64,000 nucleotides of DNA from Bullera alba. Its lineage: Eukaryota; Basidiomycota; Tremellomycetes; Tremellales; Bulleraceae. Positions 1 to 10,813 of this stretch are shown in pieces. The notes beneath the pieces are model-generated. The model saw only the letters and a list, made by a program, of their open reading frames with translations, ran no database searches and had not been told where the DNA came from. The stretch lies in the NCBI GenBank assembly GCA_001600095.1, contig BCIX01000002.1, positions 2,356,001 to 2,420,000 on the forward strand, in the 5' to 3' direction. A program made the position numbers and the translations under genes. Each line of letters begins with the position of its first letter. Within the stretch, counting starts at the first letter, position 1.

Positions 1-1394
1 TCGAACCATTTTTAGATCGAGCTTCATCAGATCTCCAATAGCTTCGTGATATGTCGTCAGGTCTAGCGAGTGGACCAGCCGATTCACAAGCACGGACCGA
101 GGCTCATTCAACGCGAGCCAATCGGCATAACTGGAATCAGCAGAGGTCGCGGAGCATGGACTTACTCTAAAAATGCGTAAGATCCGCACCACGAGCCTTC
201 AACACCGGCCCAGTCCCACACTTCTCCTGCGGGCCCTTTCAAGTCGTGGAAGCCCCAACTGCGGGTCGGCTCCACGCCGTACGACAGCGGTGATAAAGCC
301 TGGGTCCAACCCGCTTCTCCGTCTCTCAATACATCTCTCGCATTCGACACTGACATCAGCTTGGTCCAGGGGAGCCCACTCACTCATTACCGAAGATATC
401 GCATCCATCAAGCTCCAGTCGACCGAGCCATCCGATTTGAAAGGGCCATAGTCGTTGCTCTCAGAATAGTTGCTAGCAGTATACACCACTTCTCGCATCC
501 ACCCCCTATGTTGCCGATCCTCGATTTCATCCTTGTTGTATTCCGGGCAGAGGATGGCGTGTAAGCGTGACAAGTTCGGATTGATGACTTCGCGTATCGG
601 TCGCCTATTCGGATTCCCAATCTGTCCTCTGAGCGGTCTCAACAACGGTTTGATTTCCTTCGCAGAGAGGTGATGACAGATGAATCGGAATGCTGGAGAG
701 GTGAGAATGGTGCGAAGAAGTTCGCTATTGCGACACTCTTCTGCCGAGGGGAAGGATATCTGATCTTCGGATACAGCCGGCAGATCGAGCCATAGGTCCA
801 GTGTCGTATCGATGATAGTGTCCAGGTGTTCAGGCTGACAGTCAGCGTCGAAGACACACTACCACATACCAGTTCTTCGTAGCGATCAGGCCCCCAGTCC
901 CTGAGTATACGCGCGACAAACTCCCTATCTTGAACCCTCTTCTTCCAGTCGAGATCTTCCCTTGGCTCGACGAAAGCGCCTGCGCTTCTTGGATCATCGT
1001 ATTTCTGCAGGTGGATATCTCGCCACAGAGCTCTGTCGGGGTTCTTCACGTCAGCCAGATTCAATGCAGACCACTTACCCCATAGATGAAAGAGTGTAGT
1101 TCCCTGCATGTCCTCGCTGCGTGTGCTAGGTCGATCGCGTCTTCCGTGCCAGAATCGCACAGGACTTTATGTATAATCTCTCCTTTAGCGGCATCCAGTA
1201 ATCGGACTCACTTCTGACGGCGACGCCAATAGCGGACTTCTGCTGTGTAGTGACAGAGGACTGAGCAGGATACTTGAAGGCGCGGAGCTTGCTTGAGACA
1301 TCGAAGGCGTGGTCTGTTCGCTACTTGTTGAATCGGGCGAGTCCGGGGGTGGCGTGAGCGAGTCCTCGCGCTCGATAAGCACAGTCGCGGACAT
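1..1394 (-). CDS. F-box protein (3' end beyond window)
   Basis: Probable F-box substrate adaptor of an SCF ubiquitin ligase. The chosen start (1394) opens a Ser/Pro-rich leader (MSATVLIERE...). An F-box-like stretch follows (EIIHKVL...AARTCRELHSFIYG), then the WRDIHLQKYDDPR motif common in Cryptococcus-type F-box proteins. The chain continues by splicing through introns at about 1044-1078 (35 nt), 854-888 (35 nt) and 350-383 (34 nt). Downstream come the hallmarks of this family: YGVEPTRSWGFHDLKGP, VWDWAGVEGSW and, across a further intron near 129-172, FLDYADWLALNEPR. The junction just before the F-box is unclear: a 29-nt intron (about 1184-1212) keeps frame but would be exceptionally short. 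The protein still continues at base 1. Family assignment is firm; substrate unknown. Confidence 0.75.
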
Positions 1395-1736
1395 GCTGTG
1401 CAGTCTTTGACGATCCTATCCGCTCGAGATAGTCCAGTGCTGACCTTCAGAGGACTCGAAGGGAGCGACTGTACGAGGAGATGGTCGCATGACTCAATTG
1501 CAAGCACGAAGAGCGACGACAGCAGCTTGTATCGAGCGAGAGTGCTCGGGCACGGACATAGCCGAAGTCTCCGATCCCAACTTCCCCGAGGTGGAGGTCA
1601 GATGTTTGAGCGGCGATAGAGAGCACAAGCCAGAAGATCTTTCGTGAGATGGCGAGGAGTAGATGAAGATGAAGCGCTACATAGGGCAAAGGTTAGAGAG
1701 ACAACTGTACTGGTAACTAGCATAAAGCTTTCTATT
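1395..1736. other. Intergenic, F-box 5' side / permease 3' side
   Basis: Spacer between two minus-strand genes. It must hold the F-box promoter and the permease 3' end. I recognise no conserved element. Confidence 0.5.
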
Positions 1737-3957
1737 CTATAAAACGTATCTGAAGTAGGGGTTTTCTGCCGTGACGAGTCAGCGTAATCCTGGTAAAGTG
1801 GACGGAAGGACTTGAGGCCTGAGGACTCACGGAACTCTGTGGCATCGGTCTGAGGGAGATCAGCTCCATGATCCATCCCGATCGTCGCTTTGTCAATGCA
1901 AGCACTCACCATTCCGACCTCTTCGGCTCGCTTTCTTCGCTCATCCTCTGGAATCTCGGTGCCATCGGCTTTGGCCTGCTTATTCCATCGACGGTTCCAG
2001 TACCACATGTAAATCCCGAGCACGGCGTGCATCGCAGTCTTGACGACATAGCCAGCCATCATCGCCTGCAGGGTGTCAGATATCATAGATGAGGTTGACT
2101 CACCTTTGTCGCCGTTGGATACCCTGCGGCTTTTTCGGAAGCGATGAGAACGTGGGGACCGGCGATGTCTGATTGTCAATACGGTCCCTGAATGTGCCGG
2201 ACTCACTTCCAATACAGTAGGCCACGAAGGTGAGGGAGTTGACAGTCTGCCTCTTGGTGTAGCCACCGATGTTCTGATGTGCATTTAGCATTCTACTTGT
2301 AATGGACATTGAGACAGTGCGACTCACCGCGGATATCATGACAAGACTCATTGCGAAGCCGACACTCTGCAAGCTACAGAACCAGAATGCAACGAGTCGA
2401 CCCCACTCCTGACTCCGAGGAGCATATGTCAAAGCACAAGCAGCGATGATACACCCGGCGTTTCCGATAAACTAGAAATCAGCACTGCCTCGAGGCAATA
2501 CTACTCACCATGATGATAGCTCTAGAGTTCTTGAACTTTCCAGCGAGGTATCCTGAGAGGACCAGCGATACGATCTGGACAACCGAACTTGGGATATCCA
2601 GCAGAGTGGTCTGGAGTCGATTGAAGCCAAATCCGCTGATGATGATCGAGGAGAAGTTGGACACGACACCATTGGGGATCTGTGCAGCGATGGCAGCGAC
2701 GAAGAGGAAGTATGTTCTACAGGGTCAGAACCGTCGTTTTCGAGGGGCACTTACTTTGGATCAACGAACGCTTCCCTGACTTGGGACCATTTGAACTCGG
2801 TATTCTTGGTTCCAGTCTACATGTCAGCACAGGTCCACTCGAGGTTGAACTCACCCTGTTCTTTGCTACCCGCCTGATGGCGATCATCTTCTCGTGTTCC
2901 GACAAGAACCGAGCAGACGCAGGAGAGTCGGGCAGGAAGATAAGTAGATAAACTCCCCAAACGGATGTGAATACACCGAATGTCTATTGCAGTCAGCGCT
3001 GTCCAGCGCTGTCCCATTGATGCACTCACAATGAAGATCAAGGCCCATGTGGGGACGGCTGAGTGAGTGACATGTCCCAGAGCGTATGCAACGAGACTGC
3101 CAATGATCGAAGCCCACCCGTTGAAGCTGTACCAGGTGAGATGTCGGACTGGCTGCTCATCGAGTTTCCACCACAGGGGTGTCATGAGGCCAAGGCCGGG
3201 TCTGTGAACGAGTCAGCTATGATCGGGCACGGGTGTTCTGATGACTCACGTCACAGCTGCTTCGAGACACCCCAACAGCGTTCTGATGGCGAGGCCACCT
3301 GCGAAGTTGTGGGCACCGGCATTCGACTGTTCCGTCAGATTCTGGTGTTACGGCTCACACGGTTCTTGATCAACTTACTGCGCAAACGATACCCCATATG
3401 AAAGCGATGATACCCATGACCCTTCCGGTCTAAGAAGAGATGGTATTTCAGCGAAGTATCGGAGGACATACCTGCAACGACTCACCGAGAACTTCTGCAG
3501 TAGGACGTTTGACGGCCACGCGCAAACTAGATAGCCGAGATAGAAGCCAGAAGCAAACCAGGCAAACTGAGCTTGAGTGATGCCGAGGCTGTCCTTGATA
3601 CCGAACAAGTTGGCGTAGTTGATGGCTGTCTTGTCGAGATACGCCAACCCCTGGGTAACGCAGTACGCCGGCAAGATCCACATATCGATCTTTCTCAACC
3701 TTGAGCCGTATTAGCAGGCATTTATCGGAGAAGGGTGTAGGCGCCACTCACACTCGCTTCTCTTCTTCTGGAGTATACTCCATCCCCTCGGCCTTGCGAT
3801 ACAGATCCAGTCCGACCTCATGTTCTGACGACTCCTCCGAGATGTACACCTTGGGAGTCTCGCTCTCGCTATAGTGCTTCTCATCGCGGTTGTCTTTGTC
3901 AAACACAGTCTCTCCGCCAAGCGAGGCGAAAGTAGGCCGCCTATCGTTGTCAGTCAT
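1737..3957 (-). CDS. Dal5-type major facilitator permease (anion:cation symporter family)
   Basis: Twelve-helix plasma-membrane transporter of the allantoate permease (Dal5/Tna1/Seo1) family, which imports organic anions such as allantoate, nicotinate or pantothenate. The ATG at 3957 opens a hydrophilic tail (MTDNDRRPTFASLGGE). It is followed by the family's first-helix signature RKIDMWILPAYCVTQGL and LDKTAINYANLFGI, then FASGFYLGYLVCAWPSN. Further helices include the FSSIIISGFGFNRLQTTLLD segment typical of this family. After the last helix (YMWYWNRRWNK) two introns lead to a short tail ending NPYFRYVL, the usual Dal5-family terminus, with TAG at 1737. About nine short introns interrupt it. 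Substrate cannot be read from sequence. Confidence 0.88.
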
Positions 3958-4490
3958 ACTGATGGGTGACGGTCAATGAGTGTCAAGTGCGGAAGAGGCC
4001 ATCTCCCCACTCGGCCCTTATATCCTCCATCTCACATCTAGCTGGTGGGATCGTACCAACGGTCATCTCCGGACCGAAAACCTTCCTATCAGAACGTGCC
4101 GAAAAGCTGTTTCGTCAATCATCGGCGGGCGAGACAACCCAAAGAGCTGGTGAGGGAGAGTGAGGGCGGTGGCAGAGAGCCGAGAGGTGTCCGGCAATTC
4201 CAGGAATGTGAGTGATCACCTCCACCTGGTTAGTGTGGAGCTATTTACGATCGATGACCGCTTGGCAATTTTTTCAATGCAATTCCCTTCTGTCCTCTCC
4301 TCTCACAAGCTCGATCCCGATTCGCGCTCTCGTCATACCTTAGTTAGCACGTTGTCAGCCCGAACAATGGAGCCGTGAAGCGTGACGTCCGAAGTGTTAT
4401 CGATGTCGCCTTATCACGACACCACCGGCCCGCTCCCCACCCGGCGCTCAATCGGCGGCGAAGTCCGACCGCTCTGTACGTGTGTAGCGA
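3958..4490. other. Intergenic, permease promoter
   Basis: No gene seen. It contains the upstream region of the permease (reading left) and the edge of the decayed block to the right. Confidence 0.5.
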
Positions 4491-5224
4491 ATGCTCTCAC
4501 ACGGTGCGATTAGCGGGTTCACTTTCAGAATCAGGGTCGATGACACTCGATATTGCGTTTGTGTAATGTGGCCACGGACCTGCGACCTGGCTGTGCTCCT
4601 GCAAAAGGAGGAATGGCTCAACAGTCATGTCACCGACGCCGTGTCGTTCGTCATTTGGGCTCTCTCTCCTTCCGATGCCGTCCTGATCTTGAACGATGAG
4701 CTGTTCAATCACTCCCTGCTCGAGTTTTACGAGGACGACTTCAGAGCTTCCGATATCCTCAACAAGTCGGGCGAATTTCTTCGAGGGAATCGTCAAGCGA
4801 TGATATATATCATCTGCCATGTCGATGGCAACCACTGGCGATGATAGCAATGCGGGGAGATGGGACTCTGTACTACTCGGATTCGCTCTACGGCACCGCC
4901 AATACCATGCCCCATTGGCTTCAAGACGACGAGGCGTCCTTCATGAGTGCGGATAGGACTGCCAAGAGGATGAGGAAGCTAGTGAAGGCGTGGAGACGAT
5001 TCCAGATGTGGGTGGCAGGAAAGGAAGGCATAGAGATGGGTTTCTCGGCGACTCGACAGCTCTCGCTGTGCCGGCAAGGCGACAATATCAACTGCGGAAC
5101 GGTCACACTGAGCACTCTCCTCAATTGCGTCAGTCCCGAGAACACAATCGCCTATGATGAGAAGGATCCGTACCTGTGCCGGGTACACCTCTTCAATCTG
5201 ACGGCGAGATCTTGCATCCAATGA
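4491..5224 (+). pseudogene. Ulp1-like C48 cysteine protease, frameshifted
   Basis: Remnant of a Ulp1/SENP-type (peptidase C48) domain in two frames. Frame one (4491-4844) carries EEWLNSHVTDAV, VLILND and the catalytic His context IYIICHVDGNHW. It then meets TGA TAG at 4842. Frame two (4841-5224) resumes at once with GDGTLYYSDSLYG, holding the catalytic Asp, and later QGDNINCGTVTL, holding the oxyanion Gln and nucleophile Cys. All triad positions survive, but the His and Asp/Cys halves are out of register, and no GT donor allows an intron to fix this. Ulp1 domains in fungi occur in true deSUMOylases and also in DNA transposons. The surrounding decayed sequence favours the latter. A sequencing indel is the alternative. 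Confidence 0.72.
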
Positions 5225-5278
5225 ACGGACACAGCTCCACCATCTCTCTTTCCCCTCCCCCAACTACCTCCCGGTGTT

Positions 5279-8000
5279 ATGACACTTTCTAGGACCGTCG
5301 TCAAAGAGCCAATCTACATCGACGATTCGAGTCCCAAAAAGCCCAGTCACCAATCGACCGCTGCAACCCCAAGCACTTCCGGTCAGCCCTGCTTTCCCCT
5401 CATTGCCGCCCCAGAGAAGTCAAAGAAGCGTGAGCATGCAGAAACCTCAGAGACGGATACCAACATCGACAAAAGCGACAAGCGACGTGGAATGGTTTCA
5501 CTCGGACTGGACCGTCCGACTCCCCTACGGATACTACCACAACAGAGATCATGATCGTTCAAAAAGTCACCAGGTCGACACCACGCTTGTCTGCTTCCAG
5601 CAAGGGTATGACCCAGAGCAAAATCTCGAGCTCCGCCTTTTTCAAAAGGTCCAAAGTGTATGGACAACCGGTCAAGTCTCCAGAGCGTTCATCCAGCCTT
5701 GTTGAGTCGATTTACAATCCGGGATTCCATCACTATCTGCCTCCGACCATCCGTCCGCCGGCTCATCACTGCCAGCTACATAGACTGCTAGGGAATGAGG
5801 AAGGTCAACGACTACTACTGGCGCTACTTGTCCATCTCCTGGCTGCAGGAAGAAGCACCTCACCTACCGAGCTCACCAACGGCCCGATAAACGCTTTGGC
5901 AAACTATTCCGTTTTGTACACCTACAACGCAGACAGGACTACAGCGCGTTGGCAACTGGACGTGCCTACATGGGTCACTACGACGTATGGGATGTCGACA
6001 GACTCATCGACGTATGCCAGGTACTCGGAATGGTTTCCGCCGATGGCTCTCTCCTCTCGACAGCACACTCGGCATCACAACTCAGACGTTTGGAACTCCA
6101 GTCATAACGTTCTCAAGGAACGCCCCGATCTCCGTCCGCAACTCGGCCCAAATCGGAACAGGTGGTTGATCTGGTTCCTCATGTTTGACAACCTGGTCTT
6201 CATCCCCGCAACCTCGCCTCCTGCTGAGCAGGTGTTACGACGGGTACACACCGCCTCTTCATCGTCTTGCACCGGACAACGAGGAAGAGGAGGTCTCGGA
6301 AGAAGCCAGAGACAGGGGAGTAGACCAAGGAGATGACGAGGCTCGGAGGAGCCAGCGGACCAACAGGCAGCGACATCGGAACTACCGCGTTCGACCTCGC
6401 CCGCCATCGTCAATCCTCCCGTCACTACCACTCCCCCCAGCGACGTACCACTCCCGTCGTCGCCCATCGACAACACCGATGACTCTCTCCTCCAGGAGAA
6501 GAGACCGAGATCGAATTCTCGCCAGTCGGACCTCGACGCTCTCGATCGGCATTAGAGATCGGCGTTCCGGAGACGGAGAAAAGGGGAGAGCGAAACTCTA
6601 CTCTCCCCGTACGCGATAAGCATAGTTGCATGACGAGTTCGATGCATCTACAGCATTTTGTACACCGAGTCACGGCAGCACGTACGACATCCTTTCAACA
6701 GATTTGGAATCACAAGTTAGGCCGATCACCGACGGTTCGCATTCGGCATGCTCATCCTGACACTATTGGCACTTCGTCCTGGTACCTGGTGGAACCGGCA
6801 TTGGACCAGTCGACGTCGAAGATACCGAACAGTCGCTCACGACCGCAGACGCCAACCCAACCTACGCGAGTCAAAAGAAAGGGTTCAGCAATTGGCTTGA
6901 CCAGGAGCGGAACGTACCCACAGATGGGGAGTTGGCACAGATGGGGACTACGAAGGAGCAGTGGCTGAAGTCCTACGATGAGGCCAACGTCGCATCACCT
7001 CATACGATGCGCAAGCTTCTCTGGTACACCGTTGGGAGCGGCAAGACGCTGGACGAGGGTCAGACTGCCACGTTCTCAAAAGCGGAGGCATTCAGGTCAG
7101 CCATGGTAGGGCACTATCCCAACATGTCGGCGAATATAGACGTAACCACGCATCTACCTGCCTCCTACTAGACTACACCTGACTACACTCTCGGAAATTG
7201 GAATCGAACGCGCATGCCGTCACGACTCGTCTGGCAGAAACCGAGTACGTTCGCCGTCATCTGGGCACCGTCAATCCGGTCCTACTCCTCACGTTCGAAT
7301 ACGATGTAATTACCAAGTATGTCGCAATGGTGCAACCTGGGATTCCGACCCGATGTCAGGAAGGAGCACCGGGCGGGAGATTGGGGATAGGAAGAGGCGA
7401 CAGGAGGATCTGTATTTCGGATCTTTTGCTGCGACTTGGAACGCTTCACTCAACGTCGACACTACGGATCTTACGTCGACATACAAGCTCCGGAACAGCT
7501 GCGCAGCCACCAAAGGTTGCTTGACGCCAAATTGAACACACTAGCGACGCTTAGGCACTCAGCAAACCTCCTCAAACCTCGTCGCTACGTCGACGATGTC
7601 ATATTGCTGCACGATCGATGGATACCCTACATGCCAGGGATGCTTATGAGAAAGTGGAAATGGACCGAACTTGGAAAGCCGAGTTTCATGCTAGGACTCA
7701 AAGTGGATCGAGCCCGACCGGCACAGTACTATCGACCTCAGCCAAGCCGCCTACTTCGACCCGATCCTCCAACGCGGCTTTGTCACACTCACTCGCGCTT
7801 TCACCACACTATTCCTCGTCTGGGACAAGCCTCTAGAGTCTACGACGATCGATATCGACGGCTATGATCTTGATGGATCGCTTCAACACCTAACTCGGCC
7901 ATTTCCCTCGTCCGAACGCGAAGTCCATTGGTTTCACAAAGTCATTTTTCAAGCTTCCTCGAGGCGCAAGCAAGAACCTACAGCACCGTCGAGCGGACCT
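5279..8000 (+). other. Decayed coding block, probable mobile-element remnant
   Basis: Protein-like stretches on the plus strand jump between frames with interspersed stops. Examples are a Lys/Ser-rich head (5279-5480), then VEWFHSDWTVRLPYGYYH (about 5488), VNDYYWRYLSISWLQEE (about 5803), GHYDVWDVDRLIDVCQVLG (about 5970), MGTTKEQWLKSYDEANV (about 6941-7168), and DVILLHDRWIPYMPG (about 7597) followed in another frame by AAYFDPILQRGFVTLTRAF (about 7750). None is a clean gene and splicing does not obviously repair them. I cannot name the family. Together with the C48 protease upstream, the simplest reading is an old multi-gene element that has lost its reading frames. Confidence 0.45.
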
Positions 8001-9205
8001 TTTCTACCACTCAGCTGAACGACGCAACGAGGATCTCACGGTGAGATCACTGGGGACAGCGTCTTTCTGCATCACCCTATCCATACGTTTTTGAGCGATC
8101 TTGCGCTCTCAACCCAGATAGAAACGTAAAGTGAGAAGGCCGGCCTGAAAGCAGAAGAACTACCGGTCGATCACCTGCCCATAGGGGGCCGTGTCCGACC
8201 GAGGGACAAGACAACTTCACAAACGAGGCTTTGAGCGGTCGTGAGGAGTGCTTCAGTGTCGTCGTCAAATCGACGCGGCACTCTGTACTTCGAGGGCGGT
8301 CAAGGTCTCGTCTGTGAAGTTGTCGTGTCCCCCATGATTTCTGCTCTTACTGCTTGAAGCTCGGCTGACGTTTTCACATCGAGTCAGGCGAAGAAGGGCG
8401 GTCATCTGCATCTATGAGGTGAGCGTGTGAGTGGTTTCAGGAGTCTGAATCGCGTCGCCAACGGCCAGGTTAGGCCGAGATTGTCGGCGTGGGACAGGGG
8501 ACTAATACTGTTCGCCCGGCGTGACTGGGTGATGTCATGGTACATGCATTCATCGACTACTGTAGTCACCGGAAGACAACGACGGAAGCATGCGGTGTCA
8601 CCACCAAGTCGGGACAATCCGCAACGACTCGGCGAAGTCCATTCCCAGGTCCTAGCTTCAGATCTCCTAAGGCACTGAGAGGTACCACTCGAATGGGCTT
8701 CCGCTTCGAGGCAACCATCATCACGGTACACTTTCACATGTCCGCCACAAGCAATGAACGTCCATCTCGAGCTGCAAGATCCCGATCACAGTCCCGGTCC
8801 CCCGGCAGAACCAAAGCTTCGTACCTGTGAGATCATAGATGAGGGATTATTGGCGATTCTATGTGTCGCTCCAGTCGACGTCCTTCCCTCTGGCCTCTCT
8901 GCGGGCAGCAACCGGCAGCGACAGTCGCTCAAGGAGTGCGAGGCACGGGCTGAGGGCACCCGCATTGGGTTCGCAGCACCGCCGCATCGAAAAAGCGCGA
9001 CTGAAATCGGCAGTCGGTCTCCAGCTCGAGGGGATTTCGTTTCAGACTGCCACTGACACCACATGCTGCTGTGCATAGCCGGCCATCAGGACCTGCATGC
9101 TGACCGGTCCAACAGCCGTGACATGTATAAGAGCAGCAGGCCCCTCGTCCGTTCTTGAAGTTAACGTGCATGTGCCCATCGCCTCGCAAGTGCGGATGAT
9201 CACAC
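8001..9205. other. No gene recognised
   Basis: Short overlapping ORFs only, with no recognisable domain and no coherent exon chain on either strand. Confidence 0.45.
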
Positions 9206-9928
9206 ATGTCCAATAGCACAGAACTCGCCACCATTATGCCCCGTTCAACTCGTAAAAGGGCAAATCAACCACCCCCCTACCAGCATCAGACGCGTGCTCG
9301 CCTCAGCAAAGCAAGTCTCCCAGTGGCGGAGGACGCGTCGCCGAGCCTACCAATAATAGAAGTCACGTCGAAGCCGACCAATGCCGAATCGATACCTGCC
9401 TTCGCCACTGAGATCCAAGCGCAACTCCTCGCCTTGTCGAACAAGGTCGATGGCTTGGTCGAACAAACGAAAGCACAGGGCGAGGGATTGGCCCACCTAA
9501 CCCAACGCGTGGACAGGATTGAGGTGGTACGCGACTCGAACAAGGTCGACGAGTGGTTAGGCGGTCTTCGCGGTGTCGAGCTGGATTCAATACTCTCGCG
9601 GCGGAATGACCCTTCGAGAAACGTCAGCCCATGCGCCACTGCGCTCGACACGATCTGTGAGTCTGAAGGAAGCGGATCCACCAAGCGACGTCGCGTCCAT
9701 CTAGGCCAACAGGGATCTTGTCAAGAAAGCGAGCTATTCCAACCCCACAGCACGGCCCCGACTATCTGCGGCGACTACCAGATCAACAACTGTCGTCGAG
9801 CCCATTGTCCCCGAGCTCACGCGTGCTTCAAGTGTGCCGCCCCTCATTCCGTCATGGACTGTCCGATCTTCAACACGACACCTCGGTCTGGAAGACTATC
9901 GTGGTTCCTCGCAGCTATCGGACTGTAA
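9206..9928 (+). CDS. Gag-like protein: coiled coil plus Cys/His knuckle
   Basis: Uninterrupted 240-codon ORF. The N-terminal third is basic and Pro-rich. Residues about 60-110 (AFATEIQAQLLALSNKVDGL onwards) form a heptad-like amphipathic stretch, probably a coiled coil. Residues about 190-223 hold a Cys/His array of the form CGDYQINNC-RRAHC-PRAHACFKC-APHSVMDC, i.e. a short CCCH-like finger merged with a knuckle. This arrangement is seen in Gag-like first ORFs of fungal and animal retroelements, including DIRS/Ngaro types, from my general knowledge. No reverse transcriptase, integrase or tyrosine recombinase follows within the next kilobase, so this would be an orphan or truncated element. It could also be a domesticated gene. 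Confidence 0.5.
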   Translation: MSNSTELATIMPRSTRKRANQPPPYQHQTRARLSKASLPVAEDASPSLPIIEVTSKPTNAESIPAFATEIQAQLLALSNKVDGLVEQTKAQGEGLAHLTQRVDRIEVVRDSNKVDEWLGGLRGVELDSILSRRNDPSRNVSPCATALDTICESEGSGSTKRRRVHLGQQGSCQESELFQPHSTAPTICGDYQINNCRRAHCPRAHACFKCAAPHSVMDCPIFNTTPRSGRLSWFLAAIGL

Positions 9929-10813
9929 GATTTCTAAATGTGAGTACCCATCCGCGGTGCTCACTGGACATTCGGTTTCACCTCTTGTTTTACTCCGTTC
10001 AGCTGAGGGATGGGAAAGCCTGAAGCGAAAGAGTTTTCCTCTTTCTTCTCCAAGGTGGCAGCCATTTCTGTCCTGCGGGATCGGCAAGGGTCGTTGATCT
10101 TTGCTCCGAGGGCGTGTTTCCTCCCTCGTCCAGTCTTCCAAGGCGAGGAATACCGAGTCATCTGCCAGATAAATCGGTGACACAGTCCGTCTGTGTGGAT
10201 GAAAGCCGTACGCAGTCCTCCGTGAGGTAGACCGCCGAAGGCCGTAGTCCCTCCTCTCCAGTGGGGGATTGGGTGGGGGAGTTGTATTATCGCTATCTCA
10301 CCCTGTCGGCGCGTCCGTGATACTGCAGATCACGGTCCCCCTAGATCGGCTACCGGGTTGCGCTGACTCCCGGTAGATGTCTCCAGTCCCCAGTCGCTCG
10401 ACAAGTCCTTCGACAGATCGGACTACGCATCAGAGCACCCAATCATCAGCGATCAATAGCTTTTTACCTCGCAATCCCACCCTCAAAAGGCTGGTCCGCT
10501 CGAGCACAGCGCAAAGCAGCCGCGTCAATAATCTCATCAGTCAATCCACCTGCTTTCTCTCTTCGATGGTCGACTTCGCACGGGCAGGGGCTTATATGTA
10601 ATCCTGTTGTAAATTAGTTTATGCCACTCGACGTACTGGCGGTCATATGTCAAGCTTCCCCAGCCCCTCCAAAGGTCATTCGAAGCGAGTGACCACCCAT
10701 CTCCAAAGATGCCAGCTCGCGCTGGTGGTCATACGGCCGTGTGTCATGAGTAGACATGACACATGTACTCGAGTAGACTGCATATTGGTCGTTGCTGACA
10801 ACAGTATCGACTC
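9929..10813. other. Intergenic with a small hairpin
   Basis: No supportable gene. It contains a perfect 8-bp inverted repeat (listed separately) and short ORFs without domain content. It may be the tail of the gag-like element. Confidence 0.4.
10350..10376. repeat. Inverted repeat, 8-bp stem, 11-nt loop
   Basis: CTACCGGG at 10350-10357 pairs perfectly with CCCGGTAG at 10369-10376. It could be a short hairpin in a transcript or part of an element end. No function can be assigned. Confidence 0.5.
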
